A model generated the notes under the pieces. The model saw only the letters and a program-made list of their open reading frames with translations, was not told where the DNA came from and made no database searches. Positions 18,057 to 28,401 of a stretch of DNA of 29,289 nucleotides are shown one piece after another. Positions within the stretch are counted from its first letter, which is position 1, and every line of letters starts with the position of its first letter. Where the stretch lies: contig NGBS01000942.1 in NCBI GenBank assembly GCA_002245135.1, forward strand, positions 1 through 29,289, in the 5' to 3' direction. The DNA is from Proteromonas lacertae (taxonomy: Eukaryota > Sar > Bigyra > Opalinata > Proteromonadidae). The position numbers and the translations under genes are program-made.

Positions 18057-20031
18057 AAAGGAAAGAGATAAAAATGATGAAATTATAACAAAATATGAAA
18101 TAAAAGATTTAATCGTAGGTCAACCATACAGAATAAGAATATTAGCTGTAAATGATGAAGGATCAAGTTATCCATTAGAAATCAATAAACCATATATAAT
18201 ACCATTAGTTAGACCTGATCCACCAATGAATATAAGATTAAATTATACAGAGAGAAGAGATTGGTTATATTTATATTATGATGAACCAAAATCAAGTGGT
18301 AATTTACCAATAATAAAATATGAAATAGAATGGTCTTATGATAAGATATTCTATAATAGTCATTTATTTAGAGTAAATATAAGTAATGTAGTTTATGATA
18401 GTAATGATATAAGATGTCCAGAATATAATAATCCATTGGTTTATATCTTAAATACAACAATAATTGCTAATAAACCTAAATCATTATTGATTGATGATGA
18501 TGATTATGATAATTACATGGATAATTCTTACTTTACATTAGAAATAAAGATGAAAGATAATGATAAAATATATGAAACAAAACCAATTTCATTAAACAAA
18601 ATAGTTGGTGAATCAAATGAAGAAAATGGTGATAATATATATGATTCTGAAGATGACAAATCAATTGGATCTTTACCATCAATATTATATGATCAATTAC
18701 ATTTATCCAATATAAATGTACAAAGATATAGTAATGAGAAGAATATGTATTTTGAAATAACATTCTTGGAAGAGAGTAATATTGAATATTTCATAGTAAA
18801 GAATGTAACAAATAAAAATATTCATTTAAATGTAAAGAATAACACTGGAGTGTATTACAAATATTGTGTTGGTAAAGAAGATCAACCATTATTGTTAATA
18901 AATATAAATAAGAGTGTATTATACTATGTTAGAGTTAGATCAATGACAGTATTAGGATATAGTGATTATGGTTATGCATTGGAAGGAATAAAACCCAAAA
19001 TAATCCCACCAGCACCAAGTGATGTTAGAGTGAAAGTATATAATGGAAGTAGATTAATATTGACATATAATAGTCCAGTAGATTATGGAAGTGATGATAT
19101 AGATTATTATGAAATAGAAATTGATATAAATCCATTATTTAATTCTGAATCAATGAGAATACTTAAAAACACTGAGTTGAAAGTGTTGAAAGATAGTTTT
19201 ATAACTTATATTGACGATATAGAGAGTGGTATCAATTATTATATAAGAATAAGATGTCATAATAGTGTTGGTTATAGTGATTATAGTGAAAGTTATCCTA
19301 ATACAATAATAGCTTATAATAAACCATCCAAACCAATGAATTTATATATGAATACAACATCTGATAGTATAATAACTGTTAGTTTTGATAAAGCATTATC
19401 TAATGGAGGTGATGTGTTATTATATTATCGAATTGAATGGTCAAATAAGAAAGATTTCCATCCAATCATTGGAAGTGATAAAATAATTGATGATGGTAGT
19501 AATACATATCATTATTTAATGAAGAATTTAGATGTAAATAAATATTACTATGTTCGAGTAGTTAGTATTAATAAAGAAGGTGAAAGTAGTTATTCAACAA
19601 TAAGAAATAGTTTAAAACCTCATTTGTGTGTTCCAGGTAAACCAATAATAAAATTATTAGAAAAAGTGAATAAGAATACAATTCATATTCGAATATCAGG
19701 TCCAAATTTACCTTATCATGAGATAGAATGTGGTAATAGTGAAAATAAAGTAGAATCTTGTGGTTGTAATAGTAAAAATGAAATAGTGAATATATGTAAT
19801 GGTGGTTCTAGAATATTATTTAATCGAATATATTTGAGTGATAAACCATCTTTTGAAAATGTTCGAGAATTTGATAGAGAAGTAATAACAAATAGTGAAT
19901 ATAGTGATGTGTATATAGAGAATGTGTTAAGTGGAAAATATTATTTGAAAGTGTCTTGTCATAATTCAATAGGAGGATCAAAATCAAATGATAAAGATGA
20001 GAATAATAATAAATTGGAAATAAAAATATAA
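18057..20031 (+). CDS. Fibronectin type III repeat protein, N-terminus missing
   Basis: An intronless frame of about 658 codons carries about five Fn3-like units. The first is only its end (YEIKDLIVGQPYRIRILAVN). Then come PDPPMNIRLNYTERRDWLYL with IIKYEIEWS, PAPSDVRVKVYNGSRLIL with INYYIRIRCHNSVGYS, PSKPMNLYMNTTSDSIITVS with KYYYVRVVSINKEGESSY, and PGKPIIKLLEKVNKNTIHIR ending in YYLKVSCHNSIGGSKS. The repeating Y.[VI]R[VI]...N..G.S.[YS] pattern is the Fn3 G-strand region. Many sequons suggest secretion or surface display. The 5' end abuts truncated SHMT without a start codon or signal peptide of its own. The C-terminus ends in a charged tail with no membrane anchor. It is probably the 3' part of a larger adhesion-type gene; it is not evidently broken internally. 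Confidence 0.75.
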
Positions 20032-20351
20032 TTTGTTTAATATATATATATATATAAACTATTTTTTTTTGTAGATTTGTAATTCATACCTTATAAATTA
20101 ATTAATTTCTTAGATATTGCATATATGAGATATTCTCATGAATAAAATAATAGACTTTATATTCAATTATCATTTATACAGCTAAAAAATATCATTCGAA
20201 AATTTATGTAACGACTATATTTTTAGAATTACAAATTTGCATTTCTAATAAATCGCTAATTAGATTATTTTAATATTAGGAAACCAAGTAAATGAACATC
20301 TTATATTTCGCATATGCAAATAATGGTGTAGGAGAGAAATAAAATGGTAAG
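20032..20351. other. Intergenic spacer, 320 nt
   Basis: AT-rich sequence between the Fn3 gene stop and the stray exon copy. It begins with a (TA)n tract and a T run (20040-20072) that may mark the 3' end of the Fn3 transcript. An AAATGAACATC at 20289-20299 matches the sequence just before the homologous parent exon (6308-6318), hinting that the duplicated block starts slightly upstream of the clear similarity. Nothing else is recognisable. Confidence 0.4.
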
Positions 20352-20594
20352 TAAGAAATGATTAGGAAAGAATTAAGACAAATTTATAATACTATTAATC
20401 TTCACTATAATCCACCAGAAGTAAGAGTATTAGAAAACTACAATAAGATCCTAGAAGTAGTAGACAGACAATCAACAATTATACAAACTGAAGTAGTTAA
20501 TCAACTTAATCATGTGGTAAAGAAAATAAAGAGTTATAATTCAGTAATAGTTGATTTACCTCCAAAGGTAAAGTTTACAGATTTGAGCTGTTAG
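20352..20594 (+). pseudogene. Diverged copy of one exon of the 5291-7773 membrane protein gene
   Basis: The frame from 20358 encodes RKELRQIYNTINLHYNPPEV, then ILEVVDRQSTIIQTEVVNQL and KVKFTDLS. This aligns without gaps to the exon at about 6364-6597 (RKELRQIYDKINLHYNPPEV, ILEAVNRQSTIIQSEAVNQF, KVKYEDLN). Counting by eye, 56 of 77 residues match, and most differences are conservative (Ile/Val, Asp/Asn, Ser/Thr). The similarity ends almost exactly at the splice donor of the parent exon; the copy runs into a TAG three codons on. No neighbouring exons of the parent are found around it. It could be a relic of a lost paralogue, or an exon of a shorter functional relative whose other exons have diverged. 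Confidence 0.65.
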
Positions 20595-21117
20595 TAACTG
20601 TAATGAAAAGTGACTATAATGATCTATTTTTATTATTAGTAACTAATAAGATAATAGTTCAAATCTATCCTCAAAATCCAGAAAAGTATAAATAATAATA
20701 AAAATCTTACATGTAATAGTAATCCAACTATTGCAAGTATAAATTTTAATGATTTTGATGGCAAATTATGAGATTTGTATTAACTTGTTTTTATTGTTGG
20801 TTATGTATATATTAAAATCAGGGTTGTATTTATCGGTTAACCAACATATGCAATTTAAACCTCTATGTTTTTCTTTTTGTTAATTTCAACTATATGCTAA
20901 GATATTTTTTATATACTCCTTCATTACTAAGATATATGAATTTTATGATATAGAAAAGAAGATGATATTGATTAGCAATGAATCAATATTTGAAATAATA
21001 TTAATTTGTTTATTTCTATTTATGTTGATTTTTAATAATTTTCTAACGAAAATGAAATATCTTAAAAATAATAATTAATCAAAAAGACACTTATAAAAAA
21101 ACAAACTATTTATATAT
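20595..21117. other. Mostly uninterpreted spacer with a possible terminal membrane exon
   Basis: Two weakly coding-like pieces sit here on the plus strand. At 20604-20774 a frame reads SDYNDLFLLLVTNKIIVQIY and, across a 34-nt GTAT-AG intron-like gap, NPTIASINFNDFDGKL. At 20962-21078 a frame reads MILISNESIFEIILICLFLF and ends in a lysine/asparagine tail, like the last membrane segment and cytosolic tail of a surface protein; an intron-like ATATAG precedes it. They might be remaining exons of the relative represented by the 20352-20594 copy, but I cannot join them in a convincing frame. The rest holds nothing I can name. Confidence 0.3.
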
Positions 21118-22073
21118 TTAAAAAGTAAAAATACCAGTAACCACAAATATTATCACTATCAAAATCAATACACAGATTAACAAACAGCATTTTGTCTTTC
21201 TTACTTGTTTTTCTTGTTCAATCGCCTGTACAAGTTTCTTATTACCATCTTTCACTTGTTGATGAGCTGTCTTTACATTATATTCTATCTGATTCAACAT
21301 CTCCCCTTGTTCTTCTATCAACACAGCCATATCTTGAAATAATTGTTGTAATTCTCTCACACTCCTAACTAGTTTCACTATATCTTTGTATTTATCTTGA
21401 GCTTTACGATATTCTTCTTCAATTTCTGCATTTACTGGTCCTACTATAGCTTGTTTAATAAACTGACTTGGATCACCTTGTTCCATGATTCTTTCTATAT
21501 CTTCATCTTTTGCATCTGGATTTACTATCCTTACTTGTCTAGATACTTTATTTTTCAATTGAGCTTCATAATCTTCTTGTACTTTCTTATATTCATCCAT
21601 TGCATCTACAAATTGACGACTTAATGTTGCATATTGATTCTTTCTTATTCTTAGTTGAGATTCTGGAACTGATTGATTCTTTTCTATTTCTTCTGTTTGT
21701 TCCTTCAAACGTTTCAATGCTTCCTATATCATACTATATAATAAACATAATACTTTCACATCTCTTCCTTTTCTATTGGTTTTATCACACAATGCACTTA
21801 ATTTTGCACTATTTACTAAAATATAATATAATAACACATTTGTAAATACCAGCATCTTCATCTGGACTGCTTGAAGTCATTGTTTTCGTTTTAAATGTCA
21901 ATATCAGTTCAGAAGCTTGACTAGATATAATAATTAGCAAAATCATACTGTATTTCTTCTATAAATTGTTTAACTTGCTCAACTTGTTCAAAAAAAGTAT
22001 CCATATACCCAGGTTTCTTTTTATCATCTTCAACTTTATTTGATTCTGTATCATCACCAAAAGGATTAGACAT
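21118..22073 (-). CDS. Plasma-membrane-type syntaxin (Qa-SNARE), 287 aa
   Basis: Syntaxins on the target membrane zip with partner SNAREs to drive vesicle fusion; this type (syntaxin 1 / Sso) acts in exocytosis. The N-terminus MSNPFGDDTESNK precedes a helical bundle (TFFEQVEQVKQFIEEI, SALCDKTNRKGRDVKEALKR). The SNARE motif is unmistakable: RELQQLFQDMAVLIEEQGEM, then NQIEYNVKTAHQQV, with the zero-layer Gln in the QGEM stretch. It ends in a basic/cysteine junction (RKTKCC) and one membrane anchor (LLICVLILIVIIFVVTGIF). Start ATG 22073. Three GTAT-AG introns of 28, 34 and 30 nt give an exactly divisible length. Length and architecture are normal; no lesions. Confidence 0.95.
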
Positions 22074-22523
22074 GATTATTAAATTTAGTTAAAATGGGAT
22101 TAGATAAATTAGAAAAATCTTAAATTTTAGATTTTTTGTTGTTTTGAAACGGATTTTATTTTAATAATATGTTATGTTGAGATATTTATTGTAACTAGGT
22201 TTAGAAATATTATGTATGTATTATTCATTGTGATATTAGTAAATTATGAAATAAATATTCACAAAATACTTGAGATTTATAAATTACTGTTGAATCTCCA
22301 AATTGTGGAATGAACAATCTGTAAATGAAAGAATTAACATTTAAAATATGTAAGTGCATAGATGAAAATATAATTTCATTATTTGGGGTTAATATATGAA
22401 AATTTTGGGGGCAAGTCAAAATAGATATTATTTTTTACATATTAAAAATATAATATCTATTCGATTTTATTTTGAATTGCATTTTAATCAGATTTTTCTA
22501 TTTTTCTAAAGTAATTTGCTGCA
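22074..22523. other. Divergent promoter spacer between syntaxin and eEF1B, 450 nt
   Basis: Both flanking genes start outward from this region. No GCTTGA/TTTGAA pair is present. A 64-codon open stretch exists on the minus strand (22225-22419), but its composition and lack of any motif suggest chance. Notable features are an inverted repeat near 22420-22461 and a short G run (GGGGG, 22407-22411) just before it, unusual in such AT-rich DNA. Confidence 0.45.
22420..22461. repeat. 12-bp perfect inverted repeat upstream of eEF1B
   Basis: AATAGATATTAT (22420-22431) pairs perfectly with ATAATATCTATT (22450-22461), leaving an 18-nt AT-rich loop. It ends 62 nt before the eEF1B ATG. It could be a cis-regulatory palindrome or form a hairpin in a 5' leader. 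AT-rich inverted repeats of this size also arise by chance, so function is unproven. Confidence 0.4.
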
Positions 22524-23277
22524 ATGGGTTGTATAATTCTCAATTTGTTTATATTATATTATTATAGTCACTTATCAATCAATTGAACAACTCAATACCT
22601 ACCTCGCTGATAAATCTTACATAGAAGGTTATAAACCATCAGCTGCTGATCTTGCTGTATTATGCAAAATCGAGAAATGTCCATGCTGTTGCAAGTATCC
22701 ACATGCTGCAAGATGGTACCATCATATTTCATCCTTCTCTGAAGCTCAACGTGCTGCGTATATAATAATGTTTGTTATAGTATTATATGTTTAGTTGGGG
22801 TGGTTGTTGTTGCAAGAGCGGTTCAATTCCTCCAGCACCAGCTGCTGCTGATGATGAAGATGTAGACCTCTTTGCTGAAGATGATGGAGATGATGAAGCT
22901 ATTGTATAATAGAATTCTATATATATATATTGTAAATTTAGAAAGCTTTACAAGAAAAAGAAAAGAAAGAAGCTGATAAGAAGAAGGCTGAAAAAAAGAA
23001 GAATGTAGATCGTTCTCAAATTATTTTTGATGTAAAAGGTTGGGATGAAAACACTAAATTCGAAGAATTAGCTGATAAAATCCGTGCTAAACATATTGAT
23101 GGTTTAGTATGGGGTGAAGGTATTAAAATCGTTCCTCTTGCATTTGGTGTAAGTAAATTACAAATCTCTTGTGTTATTGAGGATGAGAAAGTTGCTACTG
23201 ATGATATTCAAGAATTAATTGAAAGTTTCGAAGATGAAGTACAAAGTGTTGATATCTTTGCTTTTAATAAGATGTAA
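22524..23277 (+). CDS. Translation elongation factor eEF1B (EF-1 beta family), 213 aa
   Basis: eEF1B exchanges GDP for GTP on eEF1A. Exon 1 contributes only ATGGGTT. Exon 2 encodes a short GST-C-like helical domain (YQSIEQLNTYLADKSYIEGY, PSAADLAVLCKIEKC, ARWYHHISSF). An acidic linker follows (ADDEDVDLFAEDDGDDEAI) and then the guanine-exchange domain (IIFDVKGWDENTKFEELADK, DGLVWGEGIKIVPLAFGVSK, LQISCVIEDEKV, SVDIFAFNKM). Three GTAT-AG introns (22531-22567, 22758-22794, 22904-22941) remove exactly. The protein stops at TAA right after FNKM, where the family always ends, which shows TAA is a genuine stop here. An extra Cys cluster (CPCCCK, GGCCCKSG) is unusual. Codons favour CGT, GCT and GGT, as expected for high expression. 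Confidence 0.95.
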
Positions 23278-23382
23278 AGAAAATTTATTGCAATTCAGTT
23301 TTTGTAAATTGTTTGATTTTGAATAGAAAATAATTTAAATAGAAATACAACATAGATATAAATATTAAACAATATAATATGT

Positions 23383-23774
23383 TTATCGTTTCTTAAAACC
23401 ATACTTCTTTCTTTCATAAAACATATCTGTTGCTGAAACACCAAGATTTACAATCTTTGGACAGCCATCTCTCTAAAATAATATATTTGATATACATATA
23501 CATCTTTTTCTGCAACAGTACATTCTTTACAGTAATATGCATCTGATATTCCTTTACCTCCACAAATTACACACCTATTATCATTCGAACCATAATTGCA
23601 TTCATCACAAATATGAACTAATGTACAAGGTCTAACGTATGAATCACAAATAACACATCTTCCATCACATTTTTCACATACTCTTCCAATTGCTATAGAA
23701 ATATGTTTATAAAAATTAATACCTATTCCTGGCTGTTTCCTACACATAATTAAATCTGGATGATGAGTAGCCAT
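23383..23774 (-). CDS. PHF5A: PHF5 / Rds3 zinc-knuckle splicing factor (SF3b subunit), 110 aa
   Basis: PHF5A/Rds3 is a small SF3b component that helps hold the branch-point adenosine in U2 snRNP. The whole protein can be read: [71 protein letters not shown], and the C-terminus [12 protein letters not shown]. Paired CxxC motifs form the zinc knot and none are missing. Two GTAT-AG introns, 30 nt (23693-23722) and 29 nt, restore exactly 110 residues, the same length as the animal protein. The stop TAA follows KKYGFKKR directly, confirming normal termination. The start is 70 nt from the divergent TMEM222 start. Confidence 0.97.
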
Positions 23775-23844
23775 CTCAAAAAATAAAAATTAATTGAACT
23801 GGTTAACGAAACAGAGAATTAATTTTCAAACACCAATTATTTAA

Positions 23845-24384
23845 ATGTCCAAAATTGATATAGAAGCAGAAAGATTTCCGTACAATAAATATATGTATTA
23901 TGTTATAGATACTGTATAGTATGGTGTCCAATACCATTTATTACATGGTTCTTCCCATTTATAGGACATATGGGAATTGCTGATAGCAGAGGTGTTATTT
24001 ATGATTTTGCAGGTCCATACACAATTGGTGAAGATAATTTCGCATTTGGACATCCTTCAAGATATTTGCAGTTATCTCCTGAGAAAGTGTATGATTGTAC
24101 TTGGGATGAAGGTGTTCACAAAGGAAATGAGATATTTTCTCATAAAATGCATAATTTATGGTATAGATAATAACTCTATTTGTAGTTTTCAAAATTGTCA
24201 CAGTCATGTAGCTGAGTGTTTAATTCATATGAAATATAAAGGCAAAACTAACTGGAATATGATTATATTAGCAAGTCAAATGTTTTTTTGTGGTAAATTT
24301 GTTACATTTTGGAGAACTGTGTTAACATTTCTGCCATTCTTCATTTTTGTTTTAATTATAGTGGTATTAGCTGTGTTACTTTAA
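23845..24384 (+). CDS. TMEM222: TMEM222 / RTE1-like (DUF778) membrane protein, 161 aa
   Basis: This family comprises small Golgi/ER membrane proteins; the plant member RTE1 modulates the ethylene receptor, while the animal role is unclear. The reading is continuous with the family: FPYCIVWCPIPFITWFFPFI, GHMGIADSRGVIYDFAGPYT, DNFAFGHPSRYLQL, KMHNLC, NCHSHVAECLIHMKY, TNWNMIIL. The C-terminus has hydrophobic segments (MFFCGKFVTF; LPFFIFVLIIVVLAVLL). The conserved Cys and His residues (PYCIVW, NCHSHV) are intact. Two introns: 29 nt at 23880-23908, with a GTAC donor unlike the usual GTAT, and 25 nt at 24161-24185. Length is exactly divisible and matches the family core. Confidence 0.93.
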
Positions 24385-24507
24385 TATATTATTGAATAGT
24401 ATAATGAAGTTTTAAAATTATATATAATTTTTATTCATTTGTGTTATTAATTCATATACGCTTGTTAGTTAATATAAAATTATTCATATATCATTATAAA
24501 TCATAAA

Positions 24508-24526
24508 GCTTGATAAAAAGCTCGAA
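24508..24526. promoter_or_regulatory. Bipartite GCTTGA / CTCGAA element upstream of the 24536 gene
   Basis: GCTTGA (24508-24513), seven bases, then CTCGAA (24521-24526). It ends 9 nt before the ATG at 24536, in the same orientation as the gene. The second half differs from TTTGAA at two bases but keeps the GAA end. Confidence 0.4.
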
Positions 24527-24535
24527 CATTAAAAA

Positions 24536-26581
24536 ATGAATTTTTGGATTAAATACTCAGACAGTGAAGTTATTTCAATCGATTTTCTTAATCAGAGAAA
24601 TAAAACTGTAGTAAAATGTGTTATATATTCAGTGTCCGTAGAATCTATATGTATAAAGAAATCTGTTGATTTTCAACTGCCATTGTTGGTTGATTCAAAT
24701 TATACAAAGCACTGTTGTTTAGTTTCAAGGATGTTTATTGATGAGTATAAATAATTATTCTAAATAGTATAATAGGAGTTTATTGATGGTTATATTTCAA
24801 GATTCAAAACTAGTTTTTCATTCTTATCAATTAGATTTGGATAATGAAAAAGTTAATACAATATTTGATTATAATTGTAAAGAAAAAATACAATCTATCT
24901 ATGCAACTGATGGTCCAATTATTTCATTTGCAACATCAAAAAACATATATGTTATGTTATGTGATCATTCAGGCTATTTCAATGTCTATCAATACAATAA
25001 CAACAATTGTGTGAATGAAGTAATTTATCTTGGAGAATCACTCTTTGATTCTGCAGTTAATCAACAGTTGATATGTAAGAACAGTAGTAATGAATATAAA
25101 GTTTTAGATATTGATATGTTTAATGTAACAAATCCAATATCAGAATCAGAATGTGATAATTTTTATAAATTACTAAGTGAATATACAGTATCATCTATAC
25201 TAAATGAATCTAATCATCTTATTTTAATAACAGATGATAATAGAGTAATTATAATATCTCAAGAGAATTATATAGACAGAACTGTGATTAACTGTGAGAA
25301 TGTGAGGCATATTAAATATTATCAACCAAATCTATTAGAAAAAGGATTTGTCATTAATTCATTAGAAATAATTGATATTGATTCTAAAAGTCAATCTCAG
25401 TTATTGATTGCAAATGAGAAAATCGATAATATAAATGAAATTATTATAGTATCTAATTGCATTCTATATACAATGAATGATAATAGTATGTATATAACAA
25501 ATTCATTTATTACTAAACAATATTCAACTATTGATAGTAAAATGGTAAATGAAAATAATGATGGAGAAGTTATGAGTAAAGTTTTATCATCAATTTCATT
25601 GAAATATAATGAGATGGTTGAGAATATATTAAATAACAATGAGGTAGAAATGCATAAGGTAGATTTGATTAATCAAATATTCAATAGAGATATTTCTTTA
25701 AACCTTAATCATATTAGTTTAAAATATGATAGAAGTAAGTTTGATTCTTTTATTCCATCTACATTGACATTATCAAATATAGAGAAAAGTATTTCTATAA
25801 CACCAAATGATCAGAATATGAATAATAAGAAGTGTGAACTTGTAGATAATAGAATATCAATTATATATGATAATATTGTAGCTATAGAGTTGAAAATAAA
25901 TAATTGTAGTAAATATGATTTAAATAACTGTGAAATAATGATAATTAGTGATGGAGTATTGTATTCGACTATTTATAATATTGAACAACAGACTGAACAT
26001 ATTTTACCATCTCAAAGTATTGATATACAAATAGATTGTAATTTGAATCAATCAGATAATAAATTACCATCATTTATTAATATCTATTTTATATATAGAA
26101 TTGATGTATAATATATATATTGACTTATATTATTGTATAGAACAATGAATATATTGAGTATTTAATCAACTACAACTTATCGAATGTGGTTTTAAGTCAA
26201 AACAATGGAAGTGAAAAAGTAGAGATATACAACAAAACATTATTGTTATGGAAAGAAAGTTTTCCAAGAGATTTAAATAGTTTTACAAATGTAAGAATAA
26301 TGAAGATGAATAATAAGTGTTTCAAAATACAATATAACTCTAATGATTCTAAATTCTTGTTATTAATTAATAAATATATGGATAGTTGTACATGTGATTT
26401 ATATACGTTGATAGAGAATATCTACATCGATAATTGTTTTGATATATTTTCTAATGAAATTAATTTGTTAAAGAATAACAACAGTAATAGTGTAGTAGAT
26501 TCTTCACTAATAAAAACATCCAAAATCATGAATAATATTCATAAAGAATTGTGTTTAGAATGCTTGAAAAAGTTAGATTAG
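24536..26581 (+). CDS. Beta-propeller-like protein of unknown identity, 659 aa
   Basis: Three exons joined by GTAT-AG introns of 31 and 35 nt give an exact frame from ATG 24536 to TAG 26579-26581. The first 320 residues are beta-rich with recurring short strands resembling propeller blades: LLMVIFQDSKLVFHSYQL, SIYATDGPIISFATSKNIYV, ESNHLILITDDNRVIIISQE, NEIIIVSNCILYTMND. A helical stretch follows (SSISLKYNEMVENILNNNE, DLINQIFNRD). Then an Ig-like segment appears: VAIELKINNCSKYDLNNCEI to ILPSQSIDIQIDCNL. The end is helical (NIHKELCLECLKKLD). Propeller, helix, ear-like domain is the order in BBS2/BBS7-type and FANCB-like proteins, but no diagnostic motif is visible and I do not assign it. No signal peptide or membrane segment. 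Confidence 0.65.
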
Positions 26582-26652
26582 TTTTTAATATGTTTTTTTG
26601 TTTTTGTTTTTGCTTTTAAATAAAAAGAAAAGAAAAATAAGAAGATAATTAC

Positions 26653-28387
26653 CTAAAAGTGAAAAGTTTCATTATCAACATCATACCTAAATCTCCCTGA
26701 TGTTTTACTATTTTCTTCTCTTGTATATCTTACTACTTCTTTTACAATATCATCATTTCCACATATATATACTCCAACTGTATCTTCTTTTAGATTTATA
26801 CATTCAGATCTTATTTCATCTAAGTAATGTTGAATATTTGGACGATTAAAGTTAATTGTAAAATCTGTTTCATTCTTTAAGCTTTCATAACCTTTTGTAC
26901 AATGCAAATAAACATGAAATTGACTTTTATTACTTACAATATATTTCAAATCATTTTTCCATTCTTTAAATAAGCAGTCACCTCTAAATGTCCATATTAA
27001 ACTTACATTTTTATATTCTTCATTTCCTGTTGAATGATATGCTAAGTAACTAAATAAAGAATACATTGGAACACATCCTACTCCTGCACCAATAAACAAT
27101 ATCACTTTATACTTATGAATCTATTGAATAATATAAAAATAACGAATATATATACATCTATTGCTGGATATCCATAAGGTCCATATATTGTTACATATTT
27201 ACTACCTAAATCTTTGATTCTAATAGTACTTACATTATTATGATGATTTATTAGAGATGTATTGGATGTAATATTGTCATAATCTTCACCATCTTCACTT
27301 GAATGATTATTGGATATCAACTGATTCAAATGATGAGTCCATTTCCCTAAGTCTTTAATATACAGTACAAATGTTCCATCATTGTATTTGATTGGATTTG
27401 AAGCGATTGAAAATGGATGAGACATTATTGACACTGTTGGGATGTTAAGTAACACATATTGACCTGATTTATACCTGAAATTCTTCTTTTTTAATACCAT
27501 TTTCAATACGGATGATCTATAATCAATATAATAGATTGTATTCTATACTGAGTATCATCAATAACATTAAGTGAAATAACTTCAGTCTTTTGAAAATGTT
27601 GATACAAATACACTAATTTGTCAGTTATATAAATAATCAAACTAGGGATTAATATGTAAATAAACTTTGTGACATGAAGATATGCAAAATATAATGCAAC
27701 TAATGTAGATAAATGACTCTAATAAATTAATATATTCACAATAATAACAATACAAAATAGAAAAACATATAATGTTTTCTTCTAACTGAATTTCTTGAAG
27801 ATAATCCAACAAATACAAATATGAAATATGCAATTGTACCTGGAAATATAGGAACTTTACCACTCCACGAATATATAAATTCAACACCTATTCAATATTA
27901 TTCACATATACTTAATATACTTCGTTTATATGCTATAATAATTAGAAAATGAATAACAACACTCCAAATACATACCCATCCACATAATCTATGAATACGA
28001 ATTGTCTTATCAAAAGACCAACCAAATAAATAACTAAATATATTCAACTTTGTAATAGGTAATAATATAAATCCCATTAATATCATAGCAATTTTACCAA
28101 AACAAACTCCTATTCCATATATACCATGTTTATAGAATGAATTATATAATAACGATAATGAACTGATTATTACACAACAATATAACACTAAATGATATTT
28201 ACTAACTCTTATATCTTTCAATAAAATATCTGATTTTATATAGAGATAATATCTATATTTATATTTCTATTAACATACAATAAATAAAGTATAAACATAC
28301 TCTTAATAAGGATTTAACAATTTCTAATACAATTAGTATCTGCAAAAGAGTGTAAAATGTATTTACCATTTTGGATTGTTTTTTCAT
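26653..28387 (-). CDS. NADPH oxidase / ferric reductase-like transmembrane oxidoreductase, 528 aa
   Basis: This family passes electrons from NAD(P)H through FAD and two haems across a membrane to oxygen or metal ions. The membrane half contains the histidine pairs expected to hold haem (RIHRLCGWVCIWSVVIHFL, then FHLSTLVALYFAYLH) within several hydrophobic helices. The FAD domain has FRYKSGQYVLLNIP, MSHPFSIASNP and YGPYGYPAID. The nucleotide domain has ILFIGAGVGCVPMYSLFSYL and the terminal VYICGNDDIVKEVVRY. Five introns of 34, 24, 23, 32 and 35 nt leave an exactly divisible frame from ATG 28387; the 23-nt intron uses GTGA and ends AGAG. Oxidase versus metalloreductase cannot be decided from sequence. 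It starts 14 nt after the stop of the temptin-domain gene on the same strand, suggesting linked function. A low-complexity Asn/Ser insert sits in the FAD domain. Confidence 0.88.
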
Positions 28388-28401
28388 ACTCTTTGCTAAC
28401 C

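Noticed and set aside
18226-20031. Fn3 gene starting at the first ATG at 18226
   Set aside because: The same frame carries clear Fn3 sequence upstream of it (QPYRIRILAVN), so that Met is internal and the true start is missing.
21915-21920. GCTTGA inside the syntaxin gene
   Set aside because: It is coding sequence on the other strand (the codons for QAS), so the match is coincidental.
22225-22419. 64-codon minus-strand open frame
   Set aside because: It lies in a divergent promoter spacer, has no motif, no neighbouring exon-like sequence and chance-level composition.
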